Assembly (NCBI GenBank): GCA_014526335.1
Contig: JACTAT010000022.1
Span: forward strand, 1,370,604 to 1,434,603
Reading direction: 5' to 3'
DNA length: 64,000 bases
Source of the DNA: Chrysaora quinquecirrha
Lineage: Eukaryota > Cnidaria > Scyphozoa > Semaeostomeae > Pelagiidae
Part shown: one piece after another, positions 1-11,200 of the stretch
How positions within the stretch are numbered: the first letter of the stretch is position 1
Layout of the letters: each line of letters starts with the position of its first letter
Made by a program: the position numbers and the translations under genes
The notes under the pieces: generated by a model
What the model was told of the DNA's origin: nothing
Seen by the model: the letters and a program-made list of their open reading frames with translations, nothing else
Database searches by the model: none

Positions 1-529
1 GAGGACAGAAGACGCACCGATCATAAAAACGTTTTTTTTGAAGGGCAAGAACAATAGATAACGTTAATCATCAGCCTCATTAACTTTTGTCCTTTTGCTC
101 TCCAAATGTCAAGAAACTGAGAAGTGAGGGTTGCTTATTACCTAGCATATTCGTTCAAGGATATCAATCTAGGGGCACAAGCTGCTGAGTCCACATCAGC
201 AGTAAAGCAGCTTATAACCTGAAGTTACTTAAAAAGGGATTGCTTGCTTACGTCCTTGGAGGAAGCAATAATACTACAAGAGCTGATTTTCTGGATATTC
301 AACGCTCTCTTACTCTTACTCACCTATTAATTTCCTTTGTTTTTCTCTCTCGCTCATCGACTTTTGCTTTTTCATTACCTCTGCTTACTGTCGGTTGTTC
401 TTGTAGCTGAAAAAATGAAAATCTTAGAAAATACATGGATCTTAAGGTTCACTTTTAAACCTTTTCCTTTTATGTTCTACGTATCATGCACATTACACGA
501 GCTCCATGACCAAAAAAGGGGTATTTTTC

Positions 530-695
530 TGAAGGTGCTGTGACTGCGTGGCCTAATCCAGGTGGCTCGTGGTGTCAGAAGCTCAGCGAAGTCAGGGTTC
601 CAGCTCCAGCTTCGGTAGCGTCACAGCCACCAGGGTCGAGGTCTAGATTAGTTAACCTACTACTGAGATCCTAGCGACTGGCACTAAATAAACCA
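530..695 (+). mobile_element. tRNA-derived SINE, family A, full-length copy
   Basis: The head resembles a tRNA with a degenerate A box (TGCGTGGCCTAATCC) and a B box (GGGTTCCAGC). The body reads through TAGTTAACCTACTACTGAG and ATCCTAGCGACTGGCAC and ends near ACCATTTCAC. The same body occurs at about nine other places in this window on both strands, which identifies it as a SINE rather than a tRNA gene. No intact acceptor or anticodon stem is visible. Confidence 0.8.
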
Positions 696-739
696 TTTCA
701 CTGATGCCATTCAACATTGCGTAGAAAAGCGGAAATATT

Positions 740-872
740 TTGGACTTTTGGAAAGCTTTTCTTGTTTGACTCTCCTCTAAATATAAGCGTCAGAAATAGC
801 CCGGCTGAAACTAAGGGTGAATTCATACCCAGATGCGGATCGAAATGCACCAATATCAGAAAGTGACGCCGG
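740..872. repeat. Dispersed repeat sharing CCAGATGCGGATCGAAATGC
   Basis: The segment carries CCAGATGCGGATCGAAATGC preceded by a TATAAGCGTCAGAAATAG-like stretch. A related copy lies at 3345-3450 and a more diverged one at 44285-44375. Because the three copies share an ordered set of motifs, this looks like an unnamed interspersed element. Its boundaries are uncertain. Confidence 0.5.
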
Positions 873-2203
873 ATTGGCATTGTGTTTTTAACACCAATCA
901 GCTCATAGGATAGAGCAGGAAGACCAATAGAATTAATTGATGAGTCAAATCTGGAAATACATCATAGCATACTGAAAGTCTGATGCTACTTTAAGTAACA
1001 AATCAGAAACAGACTGAAGCAATTGACAGGCTGAATTTAAACACAGATGCTGATCGACATTCACTTATCAAAAAAGTGAAACTGGATCGATCTAGATTTA
1101 CTTTACTAGAAATAAATTGCTAACAGTGTGCAAGTTAAGCTACTTACTGTTTTCGCTGTATTTTGGCCTTGATTATTTTTGTATTCATTGAAAACTTCGA
1201 CTTCTTTTTCAATCATTGATCTTTCAATTTCTTTTTCTTGTTTTAATCTACACAAAGACGAAGGAAAAACTAACAACTCTCAATAACTTTTCTCAAGAAC
1301 TGGAATTGTCTTGGTACCATACCCAGCCCTCTTGAAAGGAAGGATCAAGTAGTGTAGAGCTAGATGAATAACTAGGGACACTCTGCTGCAGTATAGAGGC
1401 TTTATATGTTGTATTGATGCTACATACTGGCACTGACATGCACCGAAACCACATTGCATGTAGGGGGGGACTGCAGTATGCTCCCTCAGAAAATTTTAGA
1501 AGATACCACCTCAAGATTGGCTTAGATTGCTTTTCATAATAGTTATCGACAACTATGGCATAAGAAATAATTGAGATGATGTGTAAGAATGTTTTCAGAA
1601 TTATAAAACATGTTAGGATACTTAGTATCGTGAGTAATGTAATAACAGCTTATGGGTCTTTGGTGAAAGAAAGATACTAAATGAACACAGAAAACTAGGT
1701 GTAAGATGGACAAAATAGCAACGGGTGCTACAACACAAATGTTGAAAGCTAGGAGATTGAGACCCCTAAACGATTGGAAGGGTCGTTGTCTCAGGTTGAA
1801 ACTTTTTTAGAAGATTTCTTAATGAGATGTTTAAAATATAATACCTTTCAATTTGTTTCTTGTGTTTCTTTCTACGCAACGCCTCTCGCACTTCTCTCTT
1901 TCGATATCCATGAAAAGTTTTCTACATGTCCAGTAATTGTGATTATTCTGGAATGAAAAGTATGCTAGTATGCAACTTGTTAACAATATATCCTAGTAAT
2001 TGCCATTTATGACAAATCTGTTTTCGTATTAAGAAAAATACAGGCTATGCTTTACCTCTTTCGAATTAGTACTTTCCTTCTTTAGTATGTTTTCATGCTT
2101 GTTCGTTAATCCATCATTCGGGTGACTTTTGGATGTTTTTGCTAGACAATATAAGAAAATATCTGATCTGCATTTCGCACATTGCATATGTATGTAAATA
2201 CGT

Positions 2204-2475
2204 GTCAGGTCAGGTCAGGTACGCCTTTTTCCCCGTCCTGGGACACCTTTGCTTATCACTTTCCACTGATAGCGGTCTTCTGCTAGGGTGGCCCAATGGT
2301 TGATCCACTCGTTACTGCACTTTTTCCTGCTCAGTCCAAAAGGTACAAGGACAAACTTCTCAGCATCCTTTTGGAACTTCCGTTTGACAGTGGTATTCAC
2401 CCCCTCTGGGTCTCTTCCAATGAGGGAAGCCAGTAGATATGAAGGTTTTCCCTGGGTAGTCTATGGTCAGCCATC
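2204..2475 (-). mobile_element. Possible 3' remnant of a LINE retrotransposon
   Basis: On the minus strand an open stretch of about 70 codons contains the motif WATLAEDRYQWKVISKG, followed by a basic tail (PGRGKRRT) and a stop. The DNA then continues as a short ACCTG pentamer repeat. A basic or tryptophan-containing tail ending in a short tandem repeat is typical of some non-LTR retrotransposon 3' ends, which is my only ground for the call. No reverse transcriptase or endonuclease domain is visible. It could also be a degraded host exon. Confidence 0.3.
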
Positions 2476-2483
2476 TTTAGTGG

Positions 2484-2668
2484 TCTCTGTGGTCTCTGTG
2501 GCGCAGTGGTTAGCGTGCTGGACTCACAACGAGAATGTTGTGGGTTTGAGCTACGGTCTTTCCACTTGTGTTGCAGAGATAACAACCTTGGGCAAGTTGT
2601 TAACACAAATGTGCCTCTCTCTATCTAGACTCAGAAAGGCAACTTTACTTTACTTTATTTACATGTCC
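2484..2668 (+). mobile_element. tRNA-derived SINE, family B
   Basis: The sequence begins with GTCTCTGTGGCGCAGTGG, a typical A-box context, and has a B-box-like GTGGGTTTGAGC about 45 bases later. It ends in a CTTTA repeat (near 2640-2660), as SINE tails often do. The body differs from family A. No TSD was established. Confidence 0.65.
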
Positions 2669-2813
2669 TACCACTTTCCTCTGTCTTTCAATGATCACAT
2701 TTGTAAGCTGGTCTTCCAGCATGCATACGTGTAAATGCGACGTATAAAAGTTTATATAAATCTTTGATCTCGTATAATAAAAACTAGTGTAACTGTACAT
2801 TCAATCCCTTGTT

Positions 2814-5800
2814 TTATAATTTATTTCTGAATTTATTGTTAGGTAAGCATTCAAGATTAAAATTACCTTTGATGGGGAGATTTTCAACTTGATCTTCAGG
2901 CAGCTTAAATCGCAATTTCTTCTGGCCTTTCAACTTTTCGATTTTCTTCTCTGATTCAAGATCAGCATGTTGTTCAGGATTTTTGGGTTTATGTTTAACT
3001 TTTGCTTCTTCCTCTAAATCAAATCCATTCCACATTTCATTCAAAATTTCACCTTTTTCTCTGTTTTCTTTGCAAGAATACGATTCCAATGATTTATCGG
3101 GTTCCGCTGTTTCACGAGGACTCTTTGGAAAACGAAAAAAACCTGAAGTAAACAAAACTTTGTTGTGCTGAAGTTATACAGTGATCTAAAGCATAACATG
3201 ACGCAGGCCTGAGCTGCAAACTAGAGCGCAAGATTAATATATTTGCCATAATAAACGCACAGGCGTTTATCCGAATTTTAAGAAAATTTCTTCTGAGTTT
3301 ATAAGAGGCAGAGATGTTCATTAAACGGTGAAAATTTCTGCTGACATAAAAGCAGGCTTTCCTCAGAGTATAAACGTCACAAATCTGACCGACACAGGTG
3401 GAATTTGTGTCCAGATGCGGATCGAAATGCACAAATAAGAAAAGTGCTCTTCTTGAGACAGATACTTAGTATTACTGACTGGGGATCAATGTCTCTGCCC
3501 CCTCCCCCATTCATTGTTGATTGCTTTCTGACGAATTTCATTACACATGTTCTGCCCGCATGATAGGTCACTCAATTCTGTGGCGAATGAAACGAAATTT
3601 CCAACATTGAACTAGGGGTGGGGGGCAAAGTGAGCCAATACGGTATAGGTAACATTTTCAATATTGTCTCAACAATTTTGTTCGTGATTGTAGGTATATG
3701 TAAATCCCGCCTTTAAACAGTTGGTTCTGATGTTTATACTCTCAGCTGAGGGTGTAAGACGGAGAAAGCAGTTCAGAATGGGCGAAGATGTTTCCATAGG
3801 TTGCAATCAAATGCAATCAGTGATAGACAGTATGTAAAAGCAAAATAAATGCAATACCGTAATTGGCTGATGTTTTCCCCATAATCCACCAGGCAATGAT
3901 GTCTAAAAGGACAAGATAGGTAATTGAATTTCTACACATAAAATGCACTGTGAAATGAAAGCTGTTATAAATATGAGCTGCTTTATTATCATTATCATCA
4001 TCATGATTTAAGCCTTGTTCCCATAAGATCGTAAAAGTGTTGGTGACAAGATCGTAACTGCGTAACCTCCCTACTCTAATAAGGGCACTTTCTTGCGATC
4101 ATCACGATTGCGCAGTCTGTGAATCGTATGAATCGGGAGGGCTGAAATGAGTTCCACTTTCCCGACTCTTACGATTCTTCCAATCAAAGAAATTTTCATT
4201 GGTAACATGTGTCGCAGACGTTGCCGATCCAGCCATGGTTGGAAAATGGTCACATGGCTGCAACAAACCAATCAAAGGAAAACCATTACGTACGCTAAAT
4301 TGATGTCTGAAAATTTGAGCCTGAAAGTCGCCGACTGTTCCCTCCATGTAAAAATTTTTATTGATCATTATGGAAGATTGGAAAAGCGGATCTTACGATC
4401 TTATTGGAACCATGCTTCGTGCAAGACGAAGATTTCAATTTCATAGGTTCTTACCATGTCCATATCAACTTTTCTTGAAACTAATCCAGCTCTTGCGAGA
4501 TGTGTCTGCTTTCGTATCTAAAATCAATGAAATTGTGATTAGACCTGTCTTGCATGCTTTTGGTCAAAGGTGAATCGGTGTATTTAGCGCAAAACGCTAG
4601 GATCTCAGTCTAAGTAGTAGGAAGAAGAATCGAGGCCTCGACTCTAGCTGTGACGCTACCGTAACTGGGGCTCGAACACAGCTGGATAAGACCACAATAC
4701 TACAGATTCTTCAAGACAGATTTATCAGTTGCAACTTACAATGCATGATGTTCAAAAGGTGTTCAAATTTGCGATAAATAGCGAAAATATTGTTGGGCAT
4801 ACTTAAAAAATTTTTCGTCTGACAGTCCATGGAGTATAAATGTAATGAGTAAAATGAAGCTTTTGAAAATCCAATACACTTACCATTTGAACTTTTTCAT
4901 CAATTTCTCTGACAGATTTCACGAAATTTTCTAAATTATGACTTGAATCAACATTTGCTTCTCCTGTCATGATATTTCTAATTTTATCAGCACTCATGCT
5001 TGCTCTAAATGTACATGTGTTACGTCTTGTGGTTGGAATCTTCTTTGGAGAAGCAGATTGACAGATCACTTTACTTTCTTTTCTCCACTATTAAAAGATA
5101 AAAAAAATTTATATAAGCATGGCTTTAAAGGTCTTAGAATATAAGAAACAAAAAAAATGCTGCACACTTGTCTACTGGAGGACATCATGCAGCCCACAGG
5201 CCTCATGATGAGGGGGTAGCAGATGACCATACATTTCTGCAGTCTACAACGTCAGTACCCAAGGAATTGCCCCTACATTTCCTGGTTCTTCTATATTTAC
5301 CGATTGAGGGATTGAAGGCTGTGCTGATCTACCACATTAGGAAGCAGATCTAAATATCCAAGGCTGGATTACAGTTTGCTTATCACCCTTTGCAGCATAT
5401 AAATAAATCAACTATGCTGTCTCAGGTATTTAATATTTTTTCAGTGAATGCTGATCTCTGTATCCTTATGCCAATCTTAACCATGTTAAAGGGTTGGCAG
5501 TTTCATGGAAGGCTTTCAAGACTGTTTACGCCACTGCAGACACAACTAAAGGGTCCACAGGATAAGGTGAAGGTGAAATGGTGTTTTAGCACAAACTGCT
5601 AGGATCTCAGTAGTAGATTAACTTATCAAGACCACGATCCTGGCAGTGACACTACTGTGGCTGGGCTCGGACCCTGACCGCACTGAGCTTTTGACACCAC
5701 AAGTCAGCTGGATTACACCACAATGCCACAGCACCTTCCCACAATGCAAAAGCACCTTTAAGGCTTGTAGAAAGTGATACCAAGGATTCAAACCCACAAA

Positions 5801-6527
5801 CCTGTGGTGTGGATCATGAGCCACACACGCACCTTGAACACTTAGTCACATAACTGCTTGTGACTTCATCGCCTTGGTGGAACCAATCAGAATCTTGCTT
5901 GCACTCATGATCTTGCACCCATGTATCTTGCTCCAGCTAATTTGTGTTTGTTTGAAACCTTATAAGCTCATTCCCACTCCCACTCCTAGACAGGGCTGAT
6001 AGTGACACCTTTGTTATCCTTTTTCAAAAATATATAGCACTGATGAAAACATTACCTCCTCAATAGATCTATTAAGCTGTTCTTCATGCTTTTTCTTGGT
6101 AATGAGTTTCACTCTGTTTGAAACTTCCAACTGAAATTGTTTTAATTTTTCATTTCTATCCTTTTGGATTTGCTCAAACTTTTCCTGAAGTATCTCAGCG
6201 TCAATCTGTAGAAATAAAAACAAATATAAGATAAACAAATTTTTAAATCATTCTTACTTCCCTTGCAAGTAACAAAGATATCATAAGATAGTCGAAAATC
6301 ATGATGGGCCTAAACGTAGGCTAAACCTGAGACTGTGTCTTTCCATTTGCCAGCTCTTCTTCATCTCGAAAACATTCTATCCATGCTGAAAATTGACTTT
6401 TATGAGGACTTCTGGTAGAAATGATACTTTTCGACCGACAATTCAATGGTTTCTGGCTTTTAACCTGCTTCAAATTTGATGTTAAATCGCAGCTCAAACA
6501 GTCGCTTCTTGGGTGATAGTCAGCCAT
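2814..6527 (-). CDS. CCDC15-like coiled-coil protein (5 exons, complete)
   Basis: Predicted exons are 6327-6527, 6056-6205, 4884-5087, 3858-3902 and 2814-3122. All junctions are GT..AG, all are phase 0, and they join into 302 residues. The start is the first ATG of exon 1 (MADYHPRSDC). Residues ~45-56 contain SAWIECFRDEEE, and residues ~68-125 form a strongly charged coiled coil (EILQEKFEQIQKDRNEKLKQ, then basic KKKHEEQLNRS). The order AWxE, coiled coil with a hydrophobic/Gln heptad, then a Ser/Thr-rich stretch resembles the N-terminal part of vertebrate CCDC15, a centrosome/cilium-associated protein. That resemblance is from memory and is modest. The protein lacks the long repeat-rich C-terminus of human CCDC15. 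The C-terminal exon is Glu/Lys rich (EKKIEKLKGQKKLRFKLPED). The 45-nt exon 4 is the least certain. The start lies 37 bp from the dispersed repeat at 6564-6925. Confidence 0.7.
3345..3450. repeat. Second copy of the CCAGATGCGGATCGAAATGC repeat
   Basis: It shares CCAGATGCGGATCGAAATGC and the preceding TATAAACGTCACAAA-like stretch with 740-872. It lies in the last intron of the CCDC15-like gene. The region that follows (3480-3695) ends in TCAACAATTTTGTTCGTGAT, which matches the end of the element nested at 41462-41700. Confidence 0.5.
4012..4414. mobile_element. Nonautonomous inverted-repeat element (~400 bp)
   Basis: The left end reads TTGTTCCCATAAGATCGTAA. The right end, read on the other strand, is TGGTTCCAATAAGATCGTAA. 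These 20-base terminal inverted repeats bound a non-coding interior, which is the structure of a MITE. It sits in an intron of the CCDC15-like gene. The superfamily is not determined. Confidence 0.65.
4570..4700 (-). mobile_element. Degraded SINE family A copy
   Basis: On the minus strand the family-A body is recognisable (CTAGGATCTCAG and GTGACGCTACCGT on the plus strand), but the tRNA-like head is diverged and shortened. It lies in the intron between exons 3 and 4 of the CCDC15-like gene. Confidence 0.6.
5570..5825 (-). mobile_element. SINE family A copy fused to a second tRNA-like unit
   Basis: Positions 5570-5750 are a fairly complete minus-strand family-A SINE ending at CACAGCACCTT. Directly beyond it, 5770-5825 read on the minus strand give GTGTGTGGCTCATGATCC and GTGGGTTTGAATCC, a second A-box/B-box pair. 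This may be a dimeric SINE or a second tRNA-derived element. It lies in an intron of the CCDC15-like gene. Confidence 0.6.
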
Positions 6528-6563
6528 TTTGCAAATTTCAAATTTTGTGCTATCGCGGGTCAG

Positions 6564-6925
6564 CACTAGAACATGGTCGACTTATGCATATTATGCAAAT
6601 GCTGCAAAAACATTGCTCAGTGCTGGAGATGAATGCCCCCACTTTCCTCCACAATGCCGAGACAATGTGGCTGAGGCGTCGCATCTTACGGTGGTTCCCG
6701 TTACAGGAAATCGCTATTCTCCCCATGAGTCTTCCGCCAGCCAACCGAGGGAGGGAATATCCGGCCCCTAGACCATGTGCTTACGCTTGGATACCCCTTG
6801 CTTACGCTTCGAACTCATGACACTGAACATTTACAAATGATATAGTCTTTATACTAACAGAATTTCTTTCAGTGAAGAGAATTATTGTGGGAAAAGACTA
6901 TCTCATCGCGCATGCGCGACGCCTG
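6564..6925 (+). repeat. Promoter-proximal dispersed repeat R1, copy 1
   Basis: From about 6604 the sequence matches 56867-57175 over long runs (for example CGCATCTTACGGTGGTTCCC and GTCTTCCGCCAGCC), and the similarity starts at CTAGAACATGGTCGACTT in both places. The copy ends with CGCGCATGCGCG at 6907-6918, which fits the NRF1 consensus. It lies immediately upstream of the CCDC15-like start codon. Confidence 0.75.
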
Positions 6926-6953
6926 AACAACGAAAAAGGCAGGCACGCGTTTT

Positions 6954-7231
6954 GAGGCCTGGCTAAACTAGAAGACTGTCGCGCGTGACACTGTATTCGG
7001 CGTGTCTTATAGGGTGGCTAAATAAACATGCGAGTCACAAGCGAGCAACATGTCCCCCGAGTCATTTGCATGTTGCAGAGGCAAGAAATGTTTCTGTTGT
7101 CTCCAAGAAACATTTGAGTGTCTCTTGTTATAATTTTTGTCGCGCGCTACAAAGTTTCCGAGGCGACTAAACTGGGAGACACCGAGGGACATCGATGTCG
7201 TGCGGGACATGTCTCCTAGTTTAGCCAGGCC
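6954..7231. mobile_element. MITE with AGGCCTGGCTAAACTAG ends
   Basis: The left end reads AGGCCTGGCTAAACTAG and the right end is its inverted complement, CTAGTTTAGCCAGGCCT. The interior of ~245 bp has no gene. It separates two copies of repeat R1. I could not define a target-site duplication. Confidence 0.7.
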
Positions 7232-7530
7232 TTTACGCCAATCGCTGTTCCTCTATTCTCCATGAATCTTCCGCCAGCCTACCAGGGAGGAAATCTCTAG
7301 CGCCCAGACCATAATTGGATATCCCTGATGAAGCTTCCAACTCATGACACGCGAACCGATGGGTACTACAGTGGCACTATGTTTGTACCATAGAGATATA
7401 TATAAAGAACTTTGTAAAGACCTTAATATCATAGTCTTTATTACTATCTCTATGGTTTGTATTGACAGAAAAACTCCGCATGCGCTACGCTTAAACAACA
7501 AGAAAAGCAGACACTGGGTTTACCTTAACC
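7232..7530 (+). repeat. Degenerate repeat R1, copy 2
   Basis: It shares CTATTCTCCATGAATCTTCC, GCCAGCCTACC and CCAACTCATGACAC with copy 1 in the same order. It also carries a CCGCATGCGC motif at 7476-7485. It is more diverged than the other two copies. Confidence 0.6.
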
Positions 7531-8240
7531 ATGTATCACGTTATTTTTAGTTAAACTAGTCACATTAACTACTGTAAAATGTTAGATTTATTTCAAAAAT
7601 AACGCGTTTGGAATATCACTAATCATACGAGTTAGCTTCATGCGAAAATGAGATCGTTTATGGGTTCCAGGGAACATAGGAACATGCTTATTGTATCTAT
7701 GGAATAAGGGAACATGGCAAAAATTACAAGGGAACAAGGGAACATCGGGAAACAGGGGTCAGGTAAAATCCTCCCTATCCATCGCTTGACTATGAAGCTG
7801 AAAATATCAAACAAAATATAGGGAACAAGGGGACTTTTTAAAAGGGAACAGGGGAAATCTAACCCCTAAAAACCTTCGAAAATGAAAAGTAACAGAAGAA
7901 ACGCAAAATCTAAGCTAACGTTTTAGCTACTTCTTCTCATAACTTTGGAGGACTTCAGATCAAAATATAAAAAACTCTCTAACATCACAATTGACAAACA
8001 TATCTACAGCTACATGTTTTACAATTGCAAACGCTACAAAACTACATTTAAAATAATAAATTCTACTACCTTACAAACCTGAGAAATGGCCAAAATAATA
8101 ATAAATATATACTATAATTGTTTTCTACTGTCTTTTGACCAATATTTAAGTTAATAAATACAACACAGTTTTCTTCAATGAAAAAACATTGGACTGGAAT
8201 CTGTTTAAAGTCTCATCCGGGACTGTTATGTTTTGTCTTT
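7531..8240. other. Spacer between the chordin-like and CCDC15-like genes
   Basis: This is the 3' flank of the chordin-like gene. It holds irregular GGGAACAnGG reiterations at about 7660-7850 and otherwise AT-rich sequence. I see no exon. Confidence 0.5.
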
Positions 8241-11200
8241 CTATTGCAAGCGTTGCAATGAACGTACAGCTGAGCTAGATCTGCAGCGCCTTCTGCGAGC
8301 CGCCCGCGTTTTTAGTTGTTCAATCAAATGTGTCATTTTTTGTATGCACTTGGCAGTGTCTTTACACCTTTTCAAGTCTCTTTCTTGTCGTAGAAATCGA
8401 GCGAACATTTCTGAAAGATACAAATTTGCAATCAGTAATGGGTCATCGACAATCGAGCAAGCAAGCAAGCAGGCAAGCAACAGGGCAATAGCGTGTATTG
8501 TTCTTTGGGGGGCTGCAGCCCCCCAATAATCTATGCAATAAATTATTTTACAGTATTGTTTGTATAATTATGTATTGTTCCTATTGCTTTATGAACAATT
8601 CAGCCCCCAAAAAATTCTCCTCTCCTTGCGATACTGAAGCAGGCAAACAAGCAAGCAATCCAGAGCAATCTTTATTTGTCGAAGTAAGTCGGAAGTTCTG
8701 GCAGCTATACAGCTGATGTCGGCCTGCAGCTTGAGCCCCCAGACTGATATTCTATAGCAGAGTCCAGAAAAGTGTTCAATCTTCCTCCAAACAAAAATAC
8801 CCCTAGCTGAAAACCTTCCTCACTAAACAATGAAAAACAGGCGTGCCTTAGGTGTGGCATCAGATTTTCTTTTGTTCTAACTGACCTTCCTCCGGTCAAT
8901 GACCGTGTGACCGTGACTTTTTCTTGGCTCCGTTCTATAGAAAGAATAACCTGGCTACTCATTTACCGACCTCGGCAGGAGGGACAGCTGGGTTTACTGT
9001 AGGCTTCTGGTAAGTGGTCCCTACGACTTTTGAACATAGGACCAGCCGAATGACTTAATCACAGCTAGTCACATCACCTCTATCACCTCGAATTTACTGC
9101 AGACATAGACTTGAGGATGAATTCTATGCAATGGCACAAGGACAGTTTCTGTACCATAGAAGTTTTGTGGGGATGGGGACGGAACTAGAAACGACTCGTA
9201 AATATGGTACAGGAATCATTGAGCTTGAAACAGGAAAATACTGGGAGAGGGTTCTCTATTCAGCCTTTCTTATCAAACCCCTTCTACTGAGCCCCTTCTC
9301 TTTTTAGCCCCATCTTTATTGATCCCCCTCTCTATTTAGCTCCCTCGTTATTTTGCTCCCTCTCTCTTAAAAAAGAAAAATTTAAGAGAGAAATGAAAAA
9401 AATGACTTACTTTCCTTTATTGCACCAAGATAATGCCAGTTTTTATCTAATGAATTGCGCATGACATCGGAATTAGTAAGATAACGGCTGGTGACATTAA
9501 TACCAAGCTTTTGCAGTTTTAAATGATGCACCTCAGATCTTCTGTCGCCAGTTTGATGCGATTTATCGAACAAGTATTTCTCAGAAAGTTGCACAGCACT
9601 TGAAGTGACGTCACTATATCTATAAACTTGAACATGAGGTTTCTTTGCTCTCGAGCAGCCTCGATTCTGATACATTTGAATGGCTTCTAGTTTTCTTGCC
9701 TCAGAATCACTCATACCTACGAATATCAAGTAAGGAAAGTCAACGGAAAAGCTATACAAGAGATTACAAAGCAATTTGATCTGGTTCAATACCAAAAATG
9801 CAGCTAACGCAGCCTTGTCCCCACTCCTCAAGCACCGTCGAGATGTACAGGTTTTGCCATAAAACACCCCTCTCTATAATACCACAGTTTTGAACCAGAG
9901 TTGAAATATAAGCCCTCCCTCTTTTAAACCCTCTTGTATCGCAATTTTTATAATAGTAGCGGGCAAGGGCTAGTCTATAATAATAAAGCAAATCAACGGA
10001 GCTAAGGCTATGAATGTTAATAATAGGCTATTTAATCTCTTTGAATTTGAATGCTAGTTAGTCAAGAAAGTGATTTTTCATCCTGCACAAGAGAAGCAAA
10101 GCCCTCCCTTTTTTAAACCCTCTTGTATCGCCACTTTTATCATGGTAGCGGGCAAGGGCTTGTCTATAATAATAAAGCAAATCAACGGAGCTAAGGCTAT
10201 GCGTGTTAAAAATAGGCTATTTAATTGCTTTGAATTTGAATGCTAGTTAGTCAAGAAAGTGATTTTTCCTACTGCACAAGAGAAGCAAAGCCCCCCTCTT
10301 TTAAACCCTCTTGTATCGCCACTTCTATCATAGTAGCGGGCAAGGGCTAGTCTATAATAATAAAGCAAATCAACGGAGCTAAGGCTATGCATGTTAAAAA
10401 TAGGCTATTTAATCGCTTTGAATTTGAATGCTAGTTAGTCAAGAAAGTGTTTTTTCATCATGCACAAGAGAAGCAAAGCCCTCCCTCTTTTAAGCCCTCT
10501 TGTATCGCCACTTCTATAATAGTAGCAGGCAAGGGCTAGTCTATAATAATAAAGCAAATCAACGGAGCTAAGGCTATGCATGTTAAAAATAGGCTGTTAA
10601 ATCGCTTGTTAAATTGAATGCTAGTTAGTCAAGAAAGCGATTTTTCATCCTGAGAAGAGAAGCAGTTTATGGTTCATTATCAATTTAACAATACTTTTTA
10701 TTAAGATAAAATAAGAGAACTAATATTGTCTAACTTGTGCATAGTTTATCCATATGCAAAGTGACAATATTAACCGCAGAATTGTCATTTTGTAGCAGAA
10801 CTCCTATATATTTATGTCTTATATTTTATCAGGTTTTATAGACTGTTCTTTTTGGGAGCCTTTATACAGTACATTTTAAGAAGAACTGTGGTTTATAATT
10901 ATAGTTAGGCTTGATTAGAAAGCGAGGGCGGTAATAGAGCAAATGAATTGAAAGAGCAGAAGTAATGCTTAAGAGTGACTGCGTACCAAGAGAAAGCCAC
11001 ACAAGAATCAAAACAGATCTTAAAATGCTAATACCTGGACAGATTTTACAGCAAAATCCAGATTTCTCGATTGGTTTGGCGCACGGGTATCGCAACGGGC
11101 ATCGTATTCGGGCACATCTTATGTTTGAGTTCTAGAATAAATAAAGTTAGTTTAATTCAATTAAGACAACTACAACTAGAATAAGAAGTCCATTCCGTAA

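Larger units (their letters stand above)
1..2200. other. Intergenic stretch, no gene recognised
   Basis: I see no coding exon here on either strand. The short open frames lack codon continuity, splice context or any family resemblance. The stretch does hold repeats, including one SINE listed separately. A segment near 150-250 (motif cacaagctgc followed by acatcagcagtaaagcag) resembles sequence near 33.0-33.3 kb and so is probably a degraded dispersed element. Confidence 0.6.

Noticed and set aside
2484..2560. Possible functional tRNA gene (A and B boxes present)
   Set aside because: Acceptor and anticodon stems do not pair and a non-tRNA body with a CTTTA tail follows, as in a SINE.
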